In this document: piece by piece, positions 6,751 to 15,048 of the stretch | Layout: every line of letters begins with the position of its first letter | How positions within the stretch are numbered: the first letter of the stretch is position 1 | Origin: Thermoleophilaceae bacterium | GTDB lineage: Bacteria > Actinomycetota > Thermoleophilia > Solirubrobacterales > Thermoleophilaceae | Reading direction: 5' to 3' | Assembly (NCBI GenBank): GCA_030446485.1 | Contig: JAUJNF010000004.1 | Coordinates: 95,986 to 159,985, forward strand | DNA length: 64,000 nucleotides | Notes under the pieces: model-generated | What the model was told of the DNA's origin: nothing | Database searches by the model: none | What the model saw: only the letters and a program-made list of their open reading frames with translations | Translations under genes and position numbers: made by a program

Positions 6751-8645
6751 TCGTGCGCGACCCCCGACGTCCCGGCGGGCACGGGCTCCTTCTCCCGATC
6801 CTTGAACACGCCGTGCACCGCGCCCGGCACGCCGTACTCGTACGGTCCGCCGACCACGGTGGGGATGTCGTCGAAGTTGAACAGCGGCGGCGGTGAGGAC
6901 ACCTGCCACTCGAGGGTGTGCGCACGCCAGGGGTTGGCGGCGGCACGGGGCCCGTTGCGCCAGCTCGTGACCATGTTGTAGAGGAAGATCAGGAAGCTCA
7001 GGCCGAACAGGAAGCTCGAGACCGAGATGATCGCGTTCAGCGACGCGAACTGGTCGGCGTAGTCCGCCACGCGCCGCGGCATGCCGTCGATCCCGACGAA
7101 GTGCATCGGCCCGAAGGTGAGGTTGAAGAAGACGAAGGAGAGCCAGAAGTGGATCTTCCCGAGCGTCTCGTCGTACATGCGCCCGGTCATCTTGGGGAAC
7201 CAGAAGTAGAGCCCTGCGAAGATCGTGAACACGCTGCCGCCGAACAGCACGTAGTGGATGTGGGCCACCACGAAGTACGTGTCGGAGACATGGATGACCA
7301 CCGGCAGGATGGCCAGCACGATGCCGCTGATGCCGCCGAGCGTGAACATCGTGATGAAGCCGAGCGCGAAGAGCATCGGCGTGGTGAGATGGATCACCCC
7401 TCGCCACAGGGTGGCGAGCCACGAGAAGATCTTGATGCCGGTGGGCACCGCGATCAGCATGGTCGTGATCATCATCGGCACGCGCAGCCAGGAGAACATG
7501 CCGGAGACGAACATGTGGTGCGCCCAGACCGTGAAGCCGAGGATCACGATGGCCACCAGCGAGAAGGCCATCATCCGGTAGCCGAACACCGGCTTGCGGG
7601 CGTTGGCCGAGATCACCTCGCTGACGATGCCGAACCCGGGCAGCATCATGATGTAAACGGCCGGGTGCGAGTAGAACCAGAAGATGTGCTGGTACATGAC
7701 CACGTCGCCGCCGCCGCCGGGGTTGAAGAAGTGCGTCCCGAGCGCGCGGTCGAACAGCACGAGGAACTGCGAGCCGGCGATGAACGGCGTGGCGATCACC
7801 ACGAGCAGCGAGGTGGTGAAGTTCGCCCACACGAGCAGGGGCATGCGGAAGAAGGTGAGCCCTGGGGCCCGCATGGTGATGATCGTCACCAGGAAGTTGA
7901 GCGCGGTGGCGATCGACGAGGCGCCGGCGAACTGGACGGCGATCGTGAAGAAGGTCTGCCCGACCGGCATCTCGGTGGAGAGCGGCGCGTACGCCGTCCA
8001 GCCGGTCGCGAACGCGCCGCCGGGGGCCAGGAAGCTCGCGGTCATCATCACCCCGGCCACCGGGAGCATCCAGAACGACAGCGCGTTCAGGCGCGGGAAG
8101 GCCATGTCCGGCGCCCCGATCATCAGCGGGATCACGTAGTTGGCGATGCCGGCGAACACCGGGATGATGAACAGGAAGATCATCAGCGAGGCGTGCACCG
8201 AGAACAGCCCGTTGTAGGTGTTCGGGTCCACGAACTGGGTGCCCGGCGCCGCCAGCTCGGCGCGGATGAGCATGGCCATCAGCCCGCCGAGGACGAAGAA
8301 GACGAACGTGGTGACGATGTACTGGATGCCGATCACCTTGTGATCGGTGTTGACGCGGAAGTAGTCCCGCCAGGACCGTGCGCCGTGCCCGGAGTGGTCG
8401 TCGGGCACGGTCGGCGCGCCCGAGGCCCACCGGAACCAGTAGTCGAAGCAGCCGATCCCGAGGAGGAACGCGACACCCATGGAGATGAGCGCCACGGTGG
8501 TGATGGCCTCGCCGTCGACGAGCGGCTCGTAGCCGTAGAGGGCGCGCACGAGCACGACCAACCCGAAGGCGAACAGGGCGCCGGCGAGGACGCTGAGCGC
8601 GGCGCGGTACCAGCCGGGCGCGGTGAGTCGAGCGGTCATCGTCAT
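6747..8645 (-). CDS. ctaD: Cytochrome c oxidase subunit I, A2-type (YSHPAV)
   Basis: 632 residues. The catalytic subunit reduces O2 at haem-CuB and pumps protons. Haem/copper ligands are visible: a His in NGLFSVHASLMI (about 150), the CuB site in YSHPAVYI (about 328) and WAHHMFV (about 378), and VVAHIHYVLFGG (about 461). The motif is YSHPxV rather than xGHPEV, so the protein belongs to the A2 class, which replaces the proton-pathway Glu by a Tyr/Ser pair. An N-terminal extension of about 100 residues adds two membrane helices before the conserved DHKVIGIQY. Start chosen at the ATG at 8645, with GGGA 8 nt upstream; a second ATG follows at 8639. Confidence 0.95.
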   Translation of the reverse strand: MTMTARLTAPGWYRAALSVLAGALFAFGLVVLVRALYGYEPLVDGEAITTVALISMGVAFLLGIGCFDYWFRWASGAPTVPDDHSGHGARSWRDYFRVNTDHKVIGIQYIVTTFVFFVLGGLMAMLIRAELAAPGTQFVDPNTYNGLFSVHASLMIFLFIIPVFAGIANYVIPLMIGAPDMAFPRLNALSFWMLPVAGVMMTASFLAPGGAFATGWTAYAPLSTEMPVGQTFFTIAVQFAGASSIATALNFLVTIITMRAPGLTFFRMPLLVWANFTTSLLVVIATPFIAGSQFLVLFDRALGTHFFNPGGGGDVVMYQHIFWFYSHPAVYIMMLPGFGIVSEVISANARKPVFGYRMMAFSLVAIVILGFTVWAHHMFVSGMFSWLRVPMMITTMLIAVPTGIKIFSWLATLWRGVIHLTTPMLFALGFITMFTLGGISGIVLAILPVVIHVSDTYFVVAHIHYVLFGGSVFTIFAGLYFWFPKMTGRMYDETLGKIHFWLSFVFFNLTFGPMHFVGIDGMPRRVADYADQFASLNAIISVSSFLFGLSFLIFLYNMVTSWRNGPRAAANPWRAHTLEWQVSSPPPLFNFDDIPTVVGGPYEYGVPGAVHGVFKDREKEPVPAGTSGVAHE

Positions 8646-8700
8646 CCGGCGATTCCCGTCATGCGACGCGGCATCGTACCCGCGCGCCGGCGCACGGGCG

Positions 8701-9474
8701 TCATTGGCTGCGCACCCCGGTCGAGGTGGTGGAGGGGCCGGCCGAGACGTTGGCGGCTCCGGCGCCCCGCTTCTTCTCGAGCCAGGCGGCGAACTCGGAC
8801 TCCGGCACGACCTTGAGGCTCTGGCGCATGGTGGCGTGTCCGAGCCCACAGAGCTCGGTGCAGACGATCGAGTAGTTCCCCTGGCGGTTCGGGGTCACCC
8901 GGAAGGAGGTCGTGAGCCCGGGCACGGCGTCCATCTTCATCCGGAACGCGGGCACCCAGAACGAGTGGATCACGTCCTCGGCGGTGATGTCGAACTTGAC
9001 GGGGCGGTGCTCGGGGAGCACGAGGTCGTCCGTCCGCACCGTCTTGCCGCTGGCGTCGGGATAGGCGAAGTGCCAGGCGAACTGCTGGCCGGTGACCCGC
9101 ACGACCATCTCGTTGGCCCGGGGCTCCTCCTGCTCGTCGAGGACGATCCAGGCGTAGACCGACAGTACCGACACGATCACGAAGGGCACGATCACCCAGA
9201 TCAGCTCCAGGCGGGCGCTGCCGTGGATCGGCTCGCCGTCGCCCATGTCGCCCGGACGCGCGCGGAAGCGCATGACGCTGTAGACGACGACCGTCATCAC
9301 CCCGACGAAGATGGGGATCGAGACGAACAGGAGGACGTCGTAGAGCACATCGACGTCGTTCGACGTCGTCGAGGCCTGCGTGGGGAACCAGTCGATCGCG
9401 TAGACGATCGCCACGCCCACGATCGAGGCGAGCGTGGCGAGGGCCAGCATCCGCGAAAGCGGGGTGTTACGCAA
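8701..9474 (-). CDS. ctaC: Cytochrome c oxidase subunit II with complete CuA site
   Basis: 257 residues. Two N-terminal membrane helices (about 10-28 and 47-68, plus the LIWVIVPFVIVSVLSVYAW segment) are followed by the extracytoplasmic cupredoxin domain. The CuA ligands are all present: HSFW and CTELCGLGHATM, including the Met. It takes electrons from a c-type cytochrome or cupredoxin and passes them to subunit I. First gene of oxidase operon 1. TTG start at 9474 with AAAGGA 7 nt upstream. No haem c motif is fused to its C-terminus, unlike the caa3 form. Confidence 0.95.
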   Translation of the reverse strand: MRNTPLSRMLALATLASIVGVAIVYAIDWFPTQASTTSNDVDVLYDVLLFVSIPIFVGVMTVVVYSVMRFRARPGDMGDGEPIHGSARLELIWVIVPFVIVSVLSVYAWIVLDEQEEPRANEMVVRVTGQQFAWHFAYPDASGKTVRTDDLVLPEHRPVKFDITAEDVIHSFWVPAFRMKMDAVPGLTTSFRVTPNRQGNYSIVCTELCGLGHATMRQSLKVVPESEFAAWLEKKRGAGAANVSAGPSTTSTGVRSQ

Positions 9475-9626
9475 CCGCAGTCCTTTCGGAAATCACGGCG
9501 GGCGATGTTAATTGAAGGAGCCGGCGTAGGCGCAGGCCTGGCGCGCCGGCACAGGCTTCCACCCGCTCAGCCCCGGGCGCTCCGGGCCACGGCCGTCGCG
9601 GGCCCGGTCCGGCGGACGATCCGCGT

Positions 9627-10022
9627 TCAGGCGGCCAGCGACCGTCCGACGGGCGGGGCGGCTCGCGGGGCGAAGTCCTCGCGACGGCGGAAGTTGGACG
9701 GCGGCGCTCCGTGGTGGCGACGAAAGGCCTTCGCGAACTGCGCGGGCTGGCGATACCCGACGCTGACCGCCACCTCGCGCACCGGGGACGAGCCGTCCTG
9801 AAGCAGGCGCAGCGCATTGCGCATGCGCACCTCGGCGACGTACCCGCGGAAGCTCGTGCCCCCGACTTCGGCGAAGGCGCGCTGCAGCTGCCGCCTCGAG
9901 GTAGCGATCTGCCGTGCCACCCCTTCGAGGTCGAGCACGCGGTCGAAGTCGCGCTCGATGATCGCCGCGGCTTCCTCGTAGAGCGCCTGGCGGCGGTGAA
10001 TGGTGCCCTCGCGCTTGGCCAC
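9627..10022 (-). CDS. AraC-family DNA-binding regulator (HTH only)
   Basis: 131 residues, little more than the double helix-turn-helix of the AraC family: FDRVLDLEGVARQIATSRRQLQRAFAEVG (first HTH) and REVAVSVGYRQPAQFAKAFRRHHGAPPSNFRRR (second HTH with the family signature). There is no ligand-binding domain, so it may respond to abundance or to a partner protein. It lies between the first oxidase operon and the divergent diiron-protein operon and could control either. GTG start at 10022; TATACA just upstream on the same strand could be its -10 box. Confidence 0.9.
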   Translation of the reverse strand: MAKREGTIHRRQALYEEAAAIIERDFDRVLDLEGVARQIATSRRQLQRAFAEVGGTSFRGYVAEVRMRNALRLLQDGSSPVREVAVSVGYRQPAQFAKAFRRHHGAPPSNFRRREDFAPRAAPPVGRSLAA

Positions 10023-10138
10023 GTGTATGTATACGGACGCGCGCGCCTTCCGGATCGAAGACGAACCCGCGGATGAGATGGTTCGCCGCGGCGCCGGAAG
10101 GTCCCCAAACGGCGTTTAACCCCCACGCCCCCCGGGGG

Positions 10139-11152
10139 ATGCCCCTCTCGAGCGTGCGCCTGCCCGAACCCCGTGGAAACCTGAGCGAGTACCTCTTCGA
10201 CCGGCTCTCGGCGCCGCCTGAGGCGCTGGTCGATCCGCCGCGCGCGGGCGATGACGTCCTTGCCGGCGAGGACTTTCAGCTCGCCCTGTACGCCTGCTAC
10301 GAGCTGCACTACCGCTCTTTCGACGATGTGGCCGACGACTGGGAGTGGGAGCCGTCGCTGCTCGCCTTCCGGGCGGGCCTCGAGCGAGCCTTCGAGCGGC
10401 GTCTCCGGGAGGCGTCGGGCCCGGATGCCGCCCCCAGAGACGACACCGCCGCCGCGCTGTTCGCGCTGATCGCGGCAGCCGACGGACCGTCGGTCTCGCG
10501 CTTCCTCGAGACCCGCGGAACCCTGGACCACTTCCGGGAGCTCGCCGTACACCGGTCCGCCTACCAGCTCAAGGAGGCCGATCCCCATTCGTGGGCGATC
10601 CCGAGGCTCACGGGACCGGCCAAGGTGGCGCTCGTCGAGATCCAGGCCGACGAGTACGGCGGCGGCCGAGCCGACCGGCTCCACTCCCAGCTCTTCGCAA
10701 ACACGATGGAGGCCCTGGGCCTCGAGGGCAGGTACGGCGCCTACCTCGACCACATCCCGGGTAGCACCCTCGCCACGGTCAACGTCATGTCGCTGTTCGG
10801 CCTCCATCGGCGCCTCCGCGGCGCGATCGTCGGACATCTCGCGGCGGTCGAGATCGACTCGTCGGTGCCGAACCGGCGCTACGCCAACGGCCTGCGGCGC
10901 CTGGGGCTGTCCGGCGCGGCGACCGATTTCTACGACGAGCACGTCGAGGCCGATGCCGTGCACGAGAACCTGGCGGCGCACGACCTGGCCGGTTCCCTGG
11001 CCCGGGACCAGCCCGAGCTGGCCGGGGACATCCTGTTCGGCGCCCGCGCCATGCTGCTGCTGGACGAGCCGGTAACCGCGCGGATGCTCGACCGCTGGAG
11101 CCAGGGCCGGACCTCGCTCCTGCGCCCACTGGGCGCGCCGGTCGCCGTTTGA
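10139..11152 (+). CDS. Iron-containing redox enzyme, haem-oxygenase-like diiron (HDO) family
   Basis: 337 residues from the ATG at 10139. The start is chosen because family members usually begin just before the LPxPRG segment seen here; an in-frame ATG at 10073 would add 22 residues. Candidate metal ligands include YELHYR (ExxH) and VEIQADEYGGG followed by a His (DRLHSQLF). HDO-fold proteins use two irons and O2 for oxygenation or C-C/C-N cleavage; the substrate here is unknown. It is followed with a TTGA overlap by a glycosyltransferase and by a convergent CDGSH iron-sulphur gene, which could supply electrons. Divergent from the AraC gene. Confidence 0.8.
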   Translation: MPLSSVRLPEPRGNLSEYLFDRLSAPPEALVDPPRAGDDVLAGEDFQLALYACYELHYRSFDDVADDWEWEPSLLAFRAGLERAFERRLREASGPDAAPRDDTAAALFALIAAADGPSVSRFLETRGTLDHFRELAVHRSAYQLKEADPHSWAIPRLTGPAKVALVEIQADEYGGGRADRLHSQLFANTMEALGLEGRYGAYLDHIPGSTLATVNVMSLFGLHRRLRGAIVGHLAAVEIDSSVPNRRYANGLRRLGLSGAATDFYDEHVEADAVHENLAAHDLAGSLARDQPELAGDILFGARAMLLLDEPVTARMLDRWSQGRTSLLRPLGAPVAV

Positions 11153-12126
11153 GCGGCGAGCGGCTCGCCGCCACCTACGTGCTCCCGATCCGCTGGGAGG
11201 AGGACGAGGGCCTCGGCGAGCTCAGCGCCTACCTGCGCTGGGTGGCCGAGCGCATGGAGCTCGTGGTGGTGGACGGGTCGCCGCCGGCGGCCTTCGAGCG
11301 CCACGCCTCAGCCTGGGGTTCGTTCGCGAAGCACGTGCCTCCCGACAGCGAGCTGCGCTTTGCGTACCGCAAGGTGAACGGCGTGGTCACCGGGCTGGCG
11401 ACCGCCGGCCACGACCGCGTGATCCTGGCCGACGACGACGTGCGCTACGGCGAGGCGGAGCTGCGCCGGATGGCGAGCCTGCTGGACGAGGCCGACTGCG
11501 TCGCGCCCCAGAACTTCTTCGACCCGGCTCCCTGGCACGCACGCTGGGACACCGCCCGCAGCCTCCTGAACCGGGCGATCGGCGGCGACTACCCCGGCAC
11601 GCTGGGGGTACGGCGGTCGCGGCTCCCCGGCGGGCGCTACGACGGCGACGTGCTGTTCGAGAACCTCGAGCTGATGCGAACGGTGGAGGCCGCCGGCGGC
11701 ACGGTGGCACGCCCCCTCGACCTGTTCGTGCGCCGCCTTCCGCCCTCCGCGGGGCACTTCTGGTCCCAGCGGGTGCGCCAGGCCTATGACGACTTCGCGC
11801 TTCCGGCGCGGATGGCGCTGTGGCTCGCGCTGGGACCGGCGGTCGTGCTGATGCTCGCCCGCCGTCGCTGGGGGGTCCTGGTGGGCGCCGGGGTGGCCTC
11901 GATGGCGGTGGCGGAGCTCGGCCGCGTCCGCGCGGGCGGCACGCGCGTCTTCCCCGCCGGGGCGTCGGCCTTCGCACCGGCCTGGCTGCTGGAGCGGGCC
12001 GTGACCTCGTGGCTGGCCGTCTGGTCGCGCCTGCGGCACGGGGGCGTGCGCTACGGCGACATGCTGATCGCGCGGGCGGCCACGCCTCCCGGCGAGCTCA
12101 GGAAGCGCTTCGGGACGGCGCCGTGA
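11149..12126 (+). CDS. GT-A-type glycosyltransferase with C-terminal membrane helices
   Basis: 325 residues. The N-terminal 220 residues look like a nucleotide-diphospho-sugar transferase: TYVLPIRW at the start, ELVVVDGSPP, and the metal-binding VILADDDVRYG motif near residue 93. Residues about 222-260 form two hydrophobic helices (MALWLALGPAVVLMLA and GVLVGAGVASMAVAELG), so the enzyme is membrane-bound with its active site in the cytoplasm. The TTG start overlaps the stop of the diiron gene, which argues that the two act in one pathway, perhaps on a lipid-linked sugar. Acceptor unknown. Confidence 0.78.
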   Translation: MSGERLAATYVLPIRWEEDEGLGELSAYLRWVAERMELVVVDGSPPAAFERHASAWGSFAKHVPPDSELRFAYRKVNGVVTGLATAGHDRVILADDDVRYGEAELRRMASLLDEADCVAPQNFFDPAPWHARWDTARSLLNRAIGGDYPGTLGVRRSRLPGGRYDGDVLFENLELMRTVEAAGGTVARPLDLFVRRLPPSAGHFWSQRVRQAYDDFALPARMALWLALGPAVVLMLARRRWGVLVGAGVASMAVAELGRVRAGGTRVFPAGASAFAPAWLLERAVTSWLAVWSRLRHGGVRYGDMLIARAATPPGELRKRFGTAP

Positions 12127-12137
12127 GGCCGCCCGGC

Positions 12138-12398
12138 CTAGCGGTCGCCCTCGGCGCCGCCCTCCGCCCTGAAGCCGATCAGCTTGTGCGTGCCGTCGCA
12201 GAACGGCCGGATCTGCGACTTGCCGCACCGGCACAGGGCGACGGTCTTCCTGCGAGCGTCGATCTCGCGACCGTCCTGGTCGACGATCCTGAACGGCCCC
12301 CGTACGACGTAGGGGCCGTCGCGATAGGGCGTGATCACCACCTCGGGGTCGACGGCGGGCTCGCCGGCCGTGCCACCCTCCGGCGGCTCGGGCGTCAT
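12138..12398 (-). CDS. CDGSH iron-sulphur domain protein
   Basis: 86 residues. The signature CRCGKSQIRPFCDGTH near residues 55-70 fits CxC-x2-S-x3-P-x-CDGTH, which binds a redox-active [2Fe-2S] cluster through three Cys and one His. The N-terminal half contains a beta-rich region (VITPYRDGPYVVRGPFRIVDQDG) seen in bacterial members. It probably donates or stores electrons in the cytoplasm. The gene is convergent with the diiron/glycosyltransferase operon 11 nt away and divergent from the methyltransferase. Confidence 0.93.
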   Translation of the reverse strand: MTPEPPEGGTAGEPAVDPEVVITPYRDGPYVVRGPFRIVDQDGREIDARRKTVALCRCGKSQIRPFCDGTHKLIGFRAEGGAEGDR

Positions 12399-12418
12399 CG
12401 GTCCACCGCCGCAGCCAC

Positions 12419-13162
12419 GTGAGCGCAGCGGACCACGATCCGACCGCCTACGGGCGCGGGGTCGCCGACGCCTACGACGAGCTCTACGCGGCGATTCCCG
12501 ACACCGACGAGGCGGTTTCGTGCCTCGCCGGCCTCGCCGGGCCGGGCCCGGTGCTCGAGCTCGGAGTCGGCACCGGCCGCCTCGCGCTGCCGCTCGCCCG
12601 CCGCGGCCTGCGCGTCCACGGGATGGACTCCTCGCCGGAGATGGTGGAGCTGCTGCGCGCGAAGGCCCCCGAGGGGGACGGCATCGAGGTGGTGGTGGGC
12701 GACTTCGCCGAGACGGTCCTCGGTGAGCGCTTCACGCTCGTCGTGCTGGCCATCAACACGATCTTCGCGCTGCCCGACCAGGGCGCGCAGGTGCGCTGCT
12801 TCCGGAACGCGGCTGCGCACCTGGAGCCCGGCGGCGTGTTCGTGGTGGAGGCCTACGTGCTCGACCCGGCCGCCCTGCGCGACGGGCCGACGGTGCAGCC
12901 GCGCTTCGTCGACGACGGCCACGTGGAGCTGCAGGTGGCGAGCTACGACGCGGCCACCCAGCGCATGCAGAGGACGCTCGTGCACCTGCGCGAGGGCGGG
13001 ATCAGGCTGGTGCCGGTCAACGACCGCTACGCCTCGCCCGCCGAGCTCAACCTGATGGCGCAGATGGCCGGCCTGCGCCTGCGCGAGCGCTGGGGCGACT
13101 GGAGCCGCCGGGCGTTCGACGGCTCGAGTCGCCGGCACGTCTCGGTGTACGAGCGGCCCTGA
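12419..13162 (+). CDS. Class I SAM-dependent methyltransferase
   Basis: 247 residues, Rossmann-type methyltransferase. Motif I is VLELGVGTGRLALPLARRG (about residue 43), motif II is VHGMDSSPEMV, and the acidic adenine-contact segment is VVVGDF. LEPGGVFVVEAYV matches motif IV/post-IV. The N-terminal YGRGVADAYDELY is the usual entry helix. No substrate-specific element is recognised; small molecules are likelier than nucleic acid. GTG start. It is divergent from the CDGSH gene with 20 nt between the two starts. Confidence 0.88.
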   Translation: MSAADHDPTAYGRGVADAYDELYAAIPDTDEAVSCLAGLAGPGPVLELGVGTGRLALPLARRGLRVHGMDSSPEMVELLRAKAPEGDGIEVVVGDFAETVLGERFTLVVLAINTIFALPDQGAQVRCFRNAAAHLEPGGVFVVEAYVLDPAALRDGPTVQPRFVDDGHVELQVASYDAATQRMQRTLVHLREGGIRLVPVNDRYASPAELNLMAQMAGLRLRERWGDWSRRAFDGSSRRHVSVYERP

Positions 13163-13172
13163 CCGCCGCCCG

Positions 13173-13409
13173 CTAGTGCTCGAGCGGAAGCTCGGCCATC
13201 TCCTGGCGAGCGTCCCGGACCCAGCGGACGGTGGCGACCAAGACGATGAGCATGCCGGCGCCGAAGACGAGCCAGGAGATGAGCACTCCAGCCAGAGCGA
13301 TGGTCAGCCCGAACGCGATGAAGACGGGCAGGTACGAGGGTCCCGGCAGGTGCACCTGCTCGCCCGCGGGCGGAACCGCCTCGCCCCTCGAAGCAACCTC
13401 TTCGGCCAT
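13173..13409 (-). CDS. Cytochrome c oxidase subunit IV-like small membrane protein
   Basis: 78 residues. A polar N-terminus with HLPGPSYLP precedes two hydrophobic helices (VFIAFGLTIALAGVLISWLVFG and MLIVLVATVRWV) and a basic/acidic tail (RDARQEMAELPLEH). This two-helix layout and the LPxPSxxP entry are typical of the small accessory subunit of actinobacterial haem-copper oxidases. It lies away from both oxidase operons in this window, so which enzyme it joins is not known. It follows a 38-codon membrane peptide gene with a 3-nt gap. Confidence 0.7.
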   Translation of the reverse strand: MAEEVASRGEAVPPAGEQVHLPGPSYLPVFIAFGLTIALAGVLISWLVFGAGMLIVLVATVRWVRDARQEMAELPLEH

Positions 13410-13412
13410 CGC

Positions 13413-13529
13413 TCAGTTCCCGGCCAGGTAGACGAAGGCCGCCAGGAAGGAGGCACCGAACACCAGCACCGAGATGCCGCTGGCGATCAGCGCGGTGCGC
13501 ACGTTCCTCTGGGCGAGGCGACGGTTCAC
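13413..13529 (-). CDS. 38-residue membrane peptide upstream of the subunit IV-like gene
   Basis: GTG start at 13529. A basic N-terminus (MNRRLAQRNVRT) is followed by one hydrophobic helix (ALIASGISVLVFGASFLAAFVYLAG). The 3-nt spacing to the oxidase-like gene and the positive-inside topology support a real two-gene operon. It may be an additional small oxidase subunit; that is inference from position only. Confidence 0.55.
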   Translation of the reverse strand: MNRRLAQRNVRTALIASGISVLVFGASFLAAFVYLAGN

Positions 13530-13590
13530 GGACCGTGATGTTGCCACATCGCCTTCGCGCCCGGCGCCCCAGGCTCGTCGCACGCGACCG

Positions 13591-13824
13591 TCAGGCCGAC
13601 TGGGGCTCGACGCCGGTCTCCGAGGTCCGAGGCTCCGGAAGTGCCGCAAGGAGCTCCGGAGGGAGGCGTTCGCTCGCCCTCCACACCTCGACGCCCGTGA
13701 CCCGGCCGGTTTCACGCTCACGCAGTAACAGGCCCCACTCGTGGTCCTCGCCGTAGGTTCGTCGGCCGTCCAAGCTTTCCAGGTCGAGCAGAGCTATGTC
13801 TTCCTGTCGTGCGTAGTGGCTCAT
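13591..13824 (-). CDS. DUF2283-like small protein
   Basis: 77 residues. The pattern HYARQEDIALLDLESLDGRR, then WGLLLRERETGRVTGVEVWRASERLP, matches the compact beta-hairpin layout of DUF2283 proteins, in which a short 'GxVxGxEI' strand precedes an alpha segment. Some members sit in toxin-antitoxin-like pairs, but no partner is visible here. Function unknown. A possible -10 box (TAGCCT) lies about 12 nt upstream. Confidence 0.55.
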   Translation of the reverse strand: MSHYARQEDIALLDLESLDGRRTYGEDHEWGLLLRERETGRVTGVEVWRASERLPPELLAALPEPRTSETGVEPQSA

Positions 13825-13862
13825 CGGCGCTTTCAGAGGCTAACGCTGCGGCCATAGGGTCA

Positions 13863-14660
13863 CTACCCGAGCCGACGGGCGCCGCGGTGCCTGGCGGGGC
13901 GGTGGAAATCCCCGCCGCACTCCCGCCACACCCCGCGCCGCGCGCCGCGCGCCCGCCGCTCGGCGCGCCGGTAGCGCCGCTCCGCGGTCAGCCGCCCGCC
14001 GGAGGCGGCGAAGCGGGCCCACCCGCGCGAGAGTTGGGTGGCCGCCAGGTCGCCGCCGCCACGGACCCGCGCGTAGGCCAGAAGGCGACCGCCCCGGTCG
14101 AAGAGCGGCTGCGAGGCGTCCGTCGTGAGGGTCACGCGTCGCTCGCGACTGCCGTGCCCGTCGAAGAACCCGTCTCCGTCCGAGTCACGCAGGTGCCTGA
14201 AGCTGAGCCGCGCCAGCGACGCGGTGGCCTGAGCGCCGCCACAGTGACCGATGCGCCGGGGCGTCGCGGGCCGCGGCGTGTCGAGGCCAAGCAGCCGCAC
14301 GGTGTAGTAGGGCCGCTGCGCACCGAAGGCGCGCACCCGGAGCGTGTTGCCGCTGAAGACCTTCAGCGTCTTGGCCTCGATCTTCTGCACGGGCCCGTCC
14401 CCGCCCCCGTCGGGCTCGCTGCGCTTGCTGCACGGGCAGGGCAGGGACTCGCAGGCCACGCCGTTGCCGTCCGAGTCGAGACTGTCCGGGTCCTCGTCCG
14501 GGCCGCCACGCTCGAGGAAGTAGTCCTGGGCCGCCTTCTGCGAGCCGAAGTCGCTGCAGTTCCTGTCGTCGGCAGGCGCCGCGGAGGCCACCTCCGCTCC
14601 CACGTCACCGCACACCGCCATTGCCGCGACCGCCGCAGCCACTGTCCCGAACGCCCTCAT
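13863..14660 (-). CDS. Secreted excalibur-thermonuclease-like protein
   Basis: 265 residues from the ATG at 14660, chosen because GGAGGAGG lies 5 nt upstream and the product then begins with a signal peptide (MRAFGTVAAAVAAMAVCGDVG). Residues about 35-75 are an excalibur Ca2+-binding domain (NCSDF to DSDGNGVACESLPC). Residues about 95-240 resemble a staphylococcal-nuclease fold: VRLLGLDTPRP, an Ala-rich helix, then FDRGGRLLAYARVRGG and LSRGWARF. It would act outside the cell as a Ca2+-dependent nuclease. The usual VRLxGIDTPE segment reads DTPRP here, and catalytic competence is uncertain. An Arg-rich tail ends the protein. Confidence 0.8.
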   Translation of the reverse strand: MRAFGTVAAAVAAMAVCGDVGAEVASAAPADDRNCSDFGSQKAAQDYFLERGGPDEDPDSLDSDGNGVACESLPCPCSKRSEPDGGGDGPVQKIEAKTLKVFSGNTLRVRAFGAQRPYYTVRLLGLDTPRPATPRRIGHCGGAQATASLARLSFRHLRDSDGDGFFDGHGSRERRVTLTTDASQPLFDRGGRLLAYARVRGGGDLAATQLSRGWARFAASGGRLTAERRYRRAERRARGARRGVWRECGGDFHRPARHRGARRLG

Positions 14661-15048
14661 GTCGACCTCCTCCACGGCAGCGCCGTGCTCGCTCCGGTCG
14701 CACCGATGGCGACCTCTGAGCGACGAAGAGAGGGCGACGGGCGATTCGCCCCCCTGGGTCACACGCCGCGCAGGGCTCCGCCGTCCAGCGCGGCCCGCGC
14801 CGGAGCCTGGAGCCACGCCAGATCGGCGTCCAGCTCGGCCCGATGGTGCGATGCGAAGCGGCCATGGCGTGCTCCTGGTGGTTTCGCTCGCAGCCGGGGC
14901 GGTGCTCGCCAGCGGGCTGGCGCTCCGCGCGCGCTCGCGCGCGGCCGCGAGAACGGACCTGCATCTCCCCTGAGCCGGTGGATTGGCGCACGCAATCGTG
15001 CTTCGGCAGCACTCTGAGAAGGGCGGCCGGGGCCGCCTGCACCCGCTC
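14661..15048. other. 388-nt intergenic region with one weak small ORF
   Basis: No convincing gene. A 40-codon plus-strand ORF at 14851-14973 encodes one hydrophobic helix (GVLLVVSLAAGAVLASGLAL) flanked by Arg, but it lacks a Shine-Dalgarno sequence and a -10 box and could be chance. No hairpin terminator or tRNA was seen. Confidence 0.4.

Noticed and set aside
13863..14816. Longer start for the excalibur-nuclease gene (52 extra residues)
   Set aside because: The extension is Arg/Gly-rich and would place the signal peptide internally; the ATG at 14660 has GGAGGAGG correctly spaced.
14851..14973. 40-codon membrane peptide
   Set aside because: One hydrophobic helix is visible, but there is no Shine-Dalgarno sequence, -10 box or coupling to a neighbour, so it was not called as a gene.
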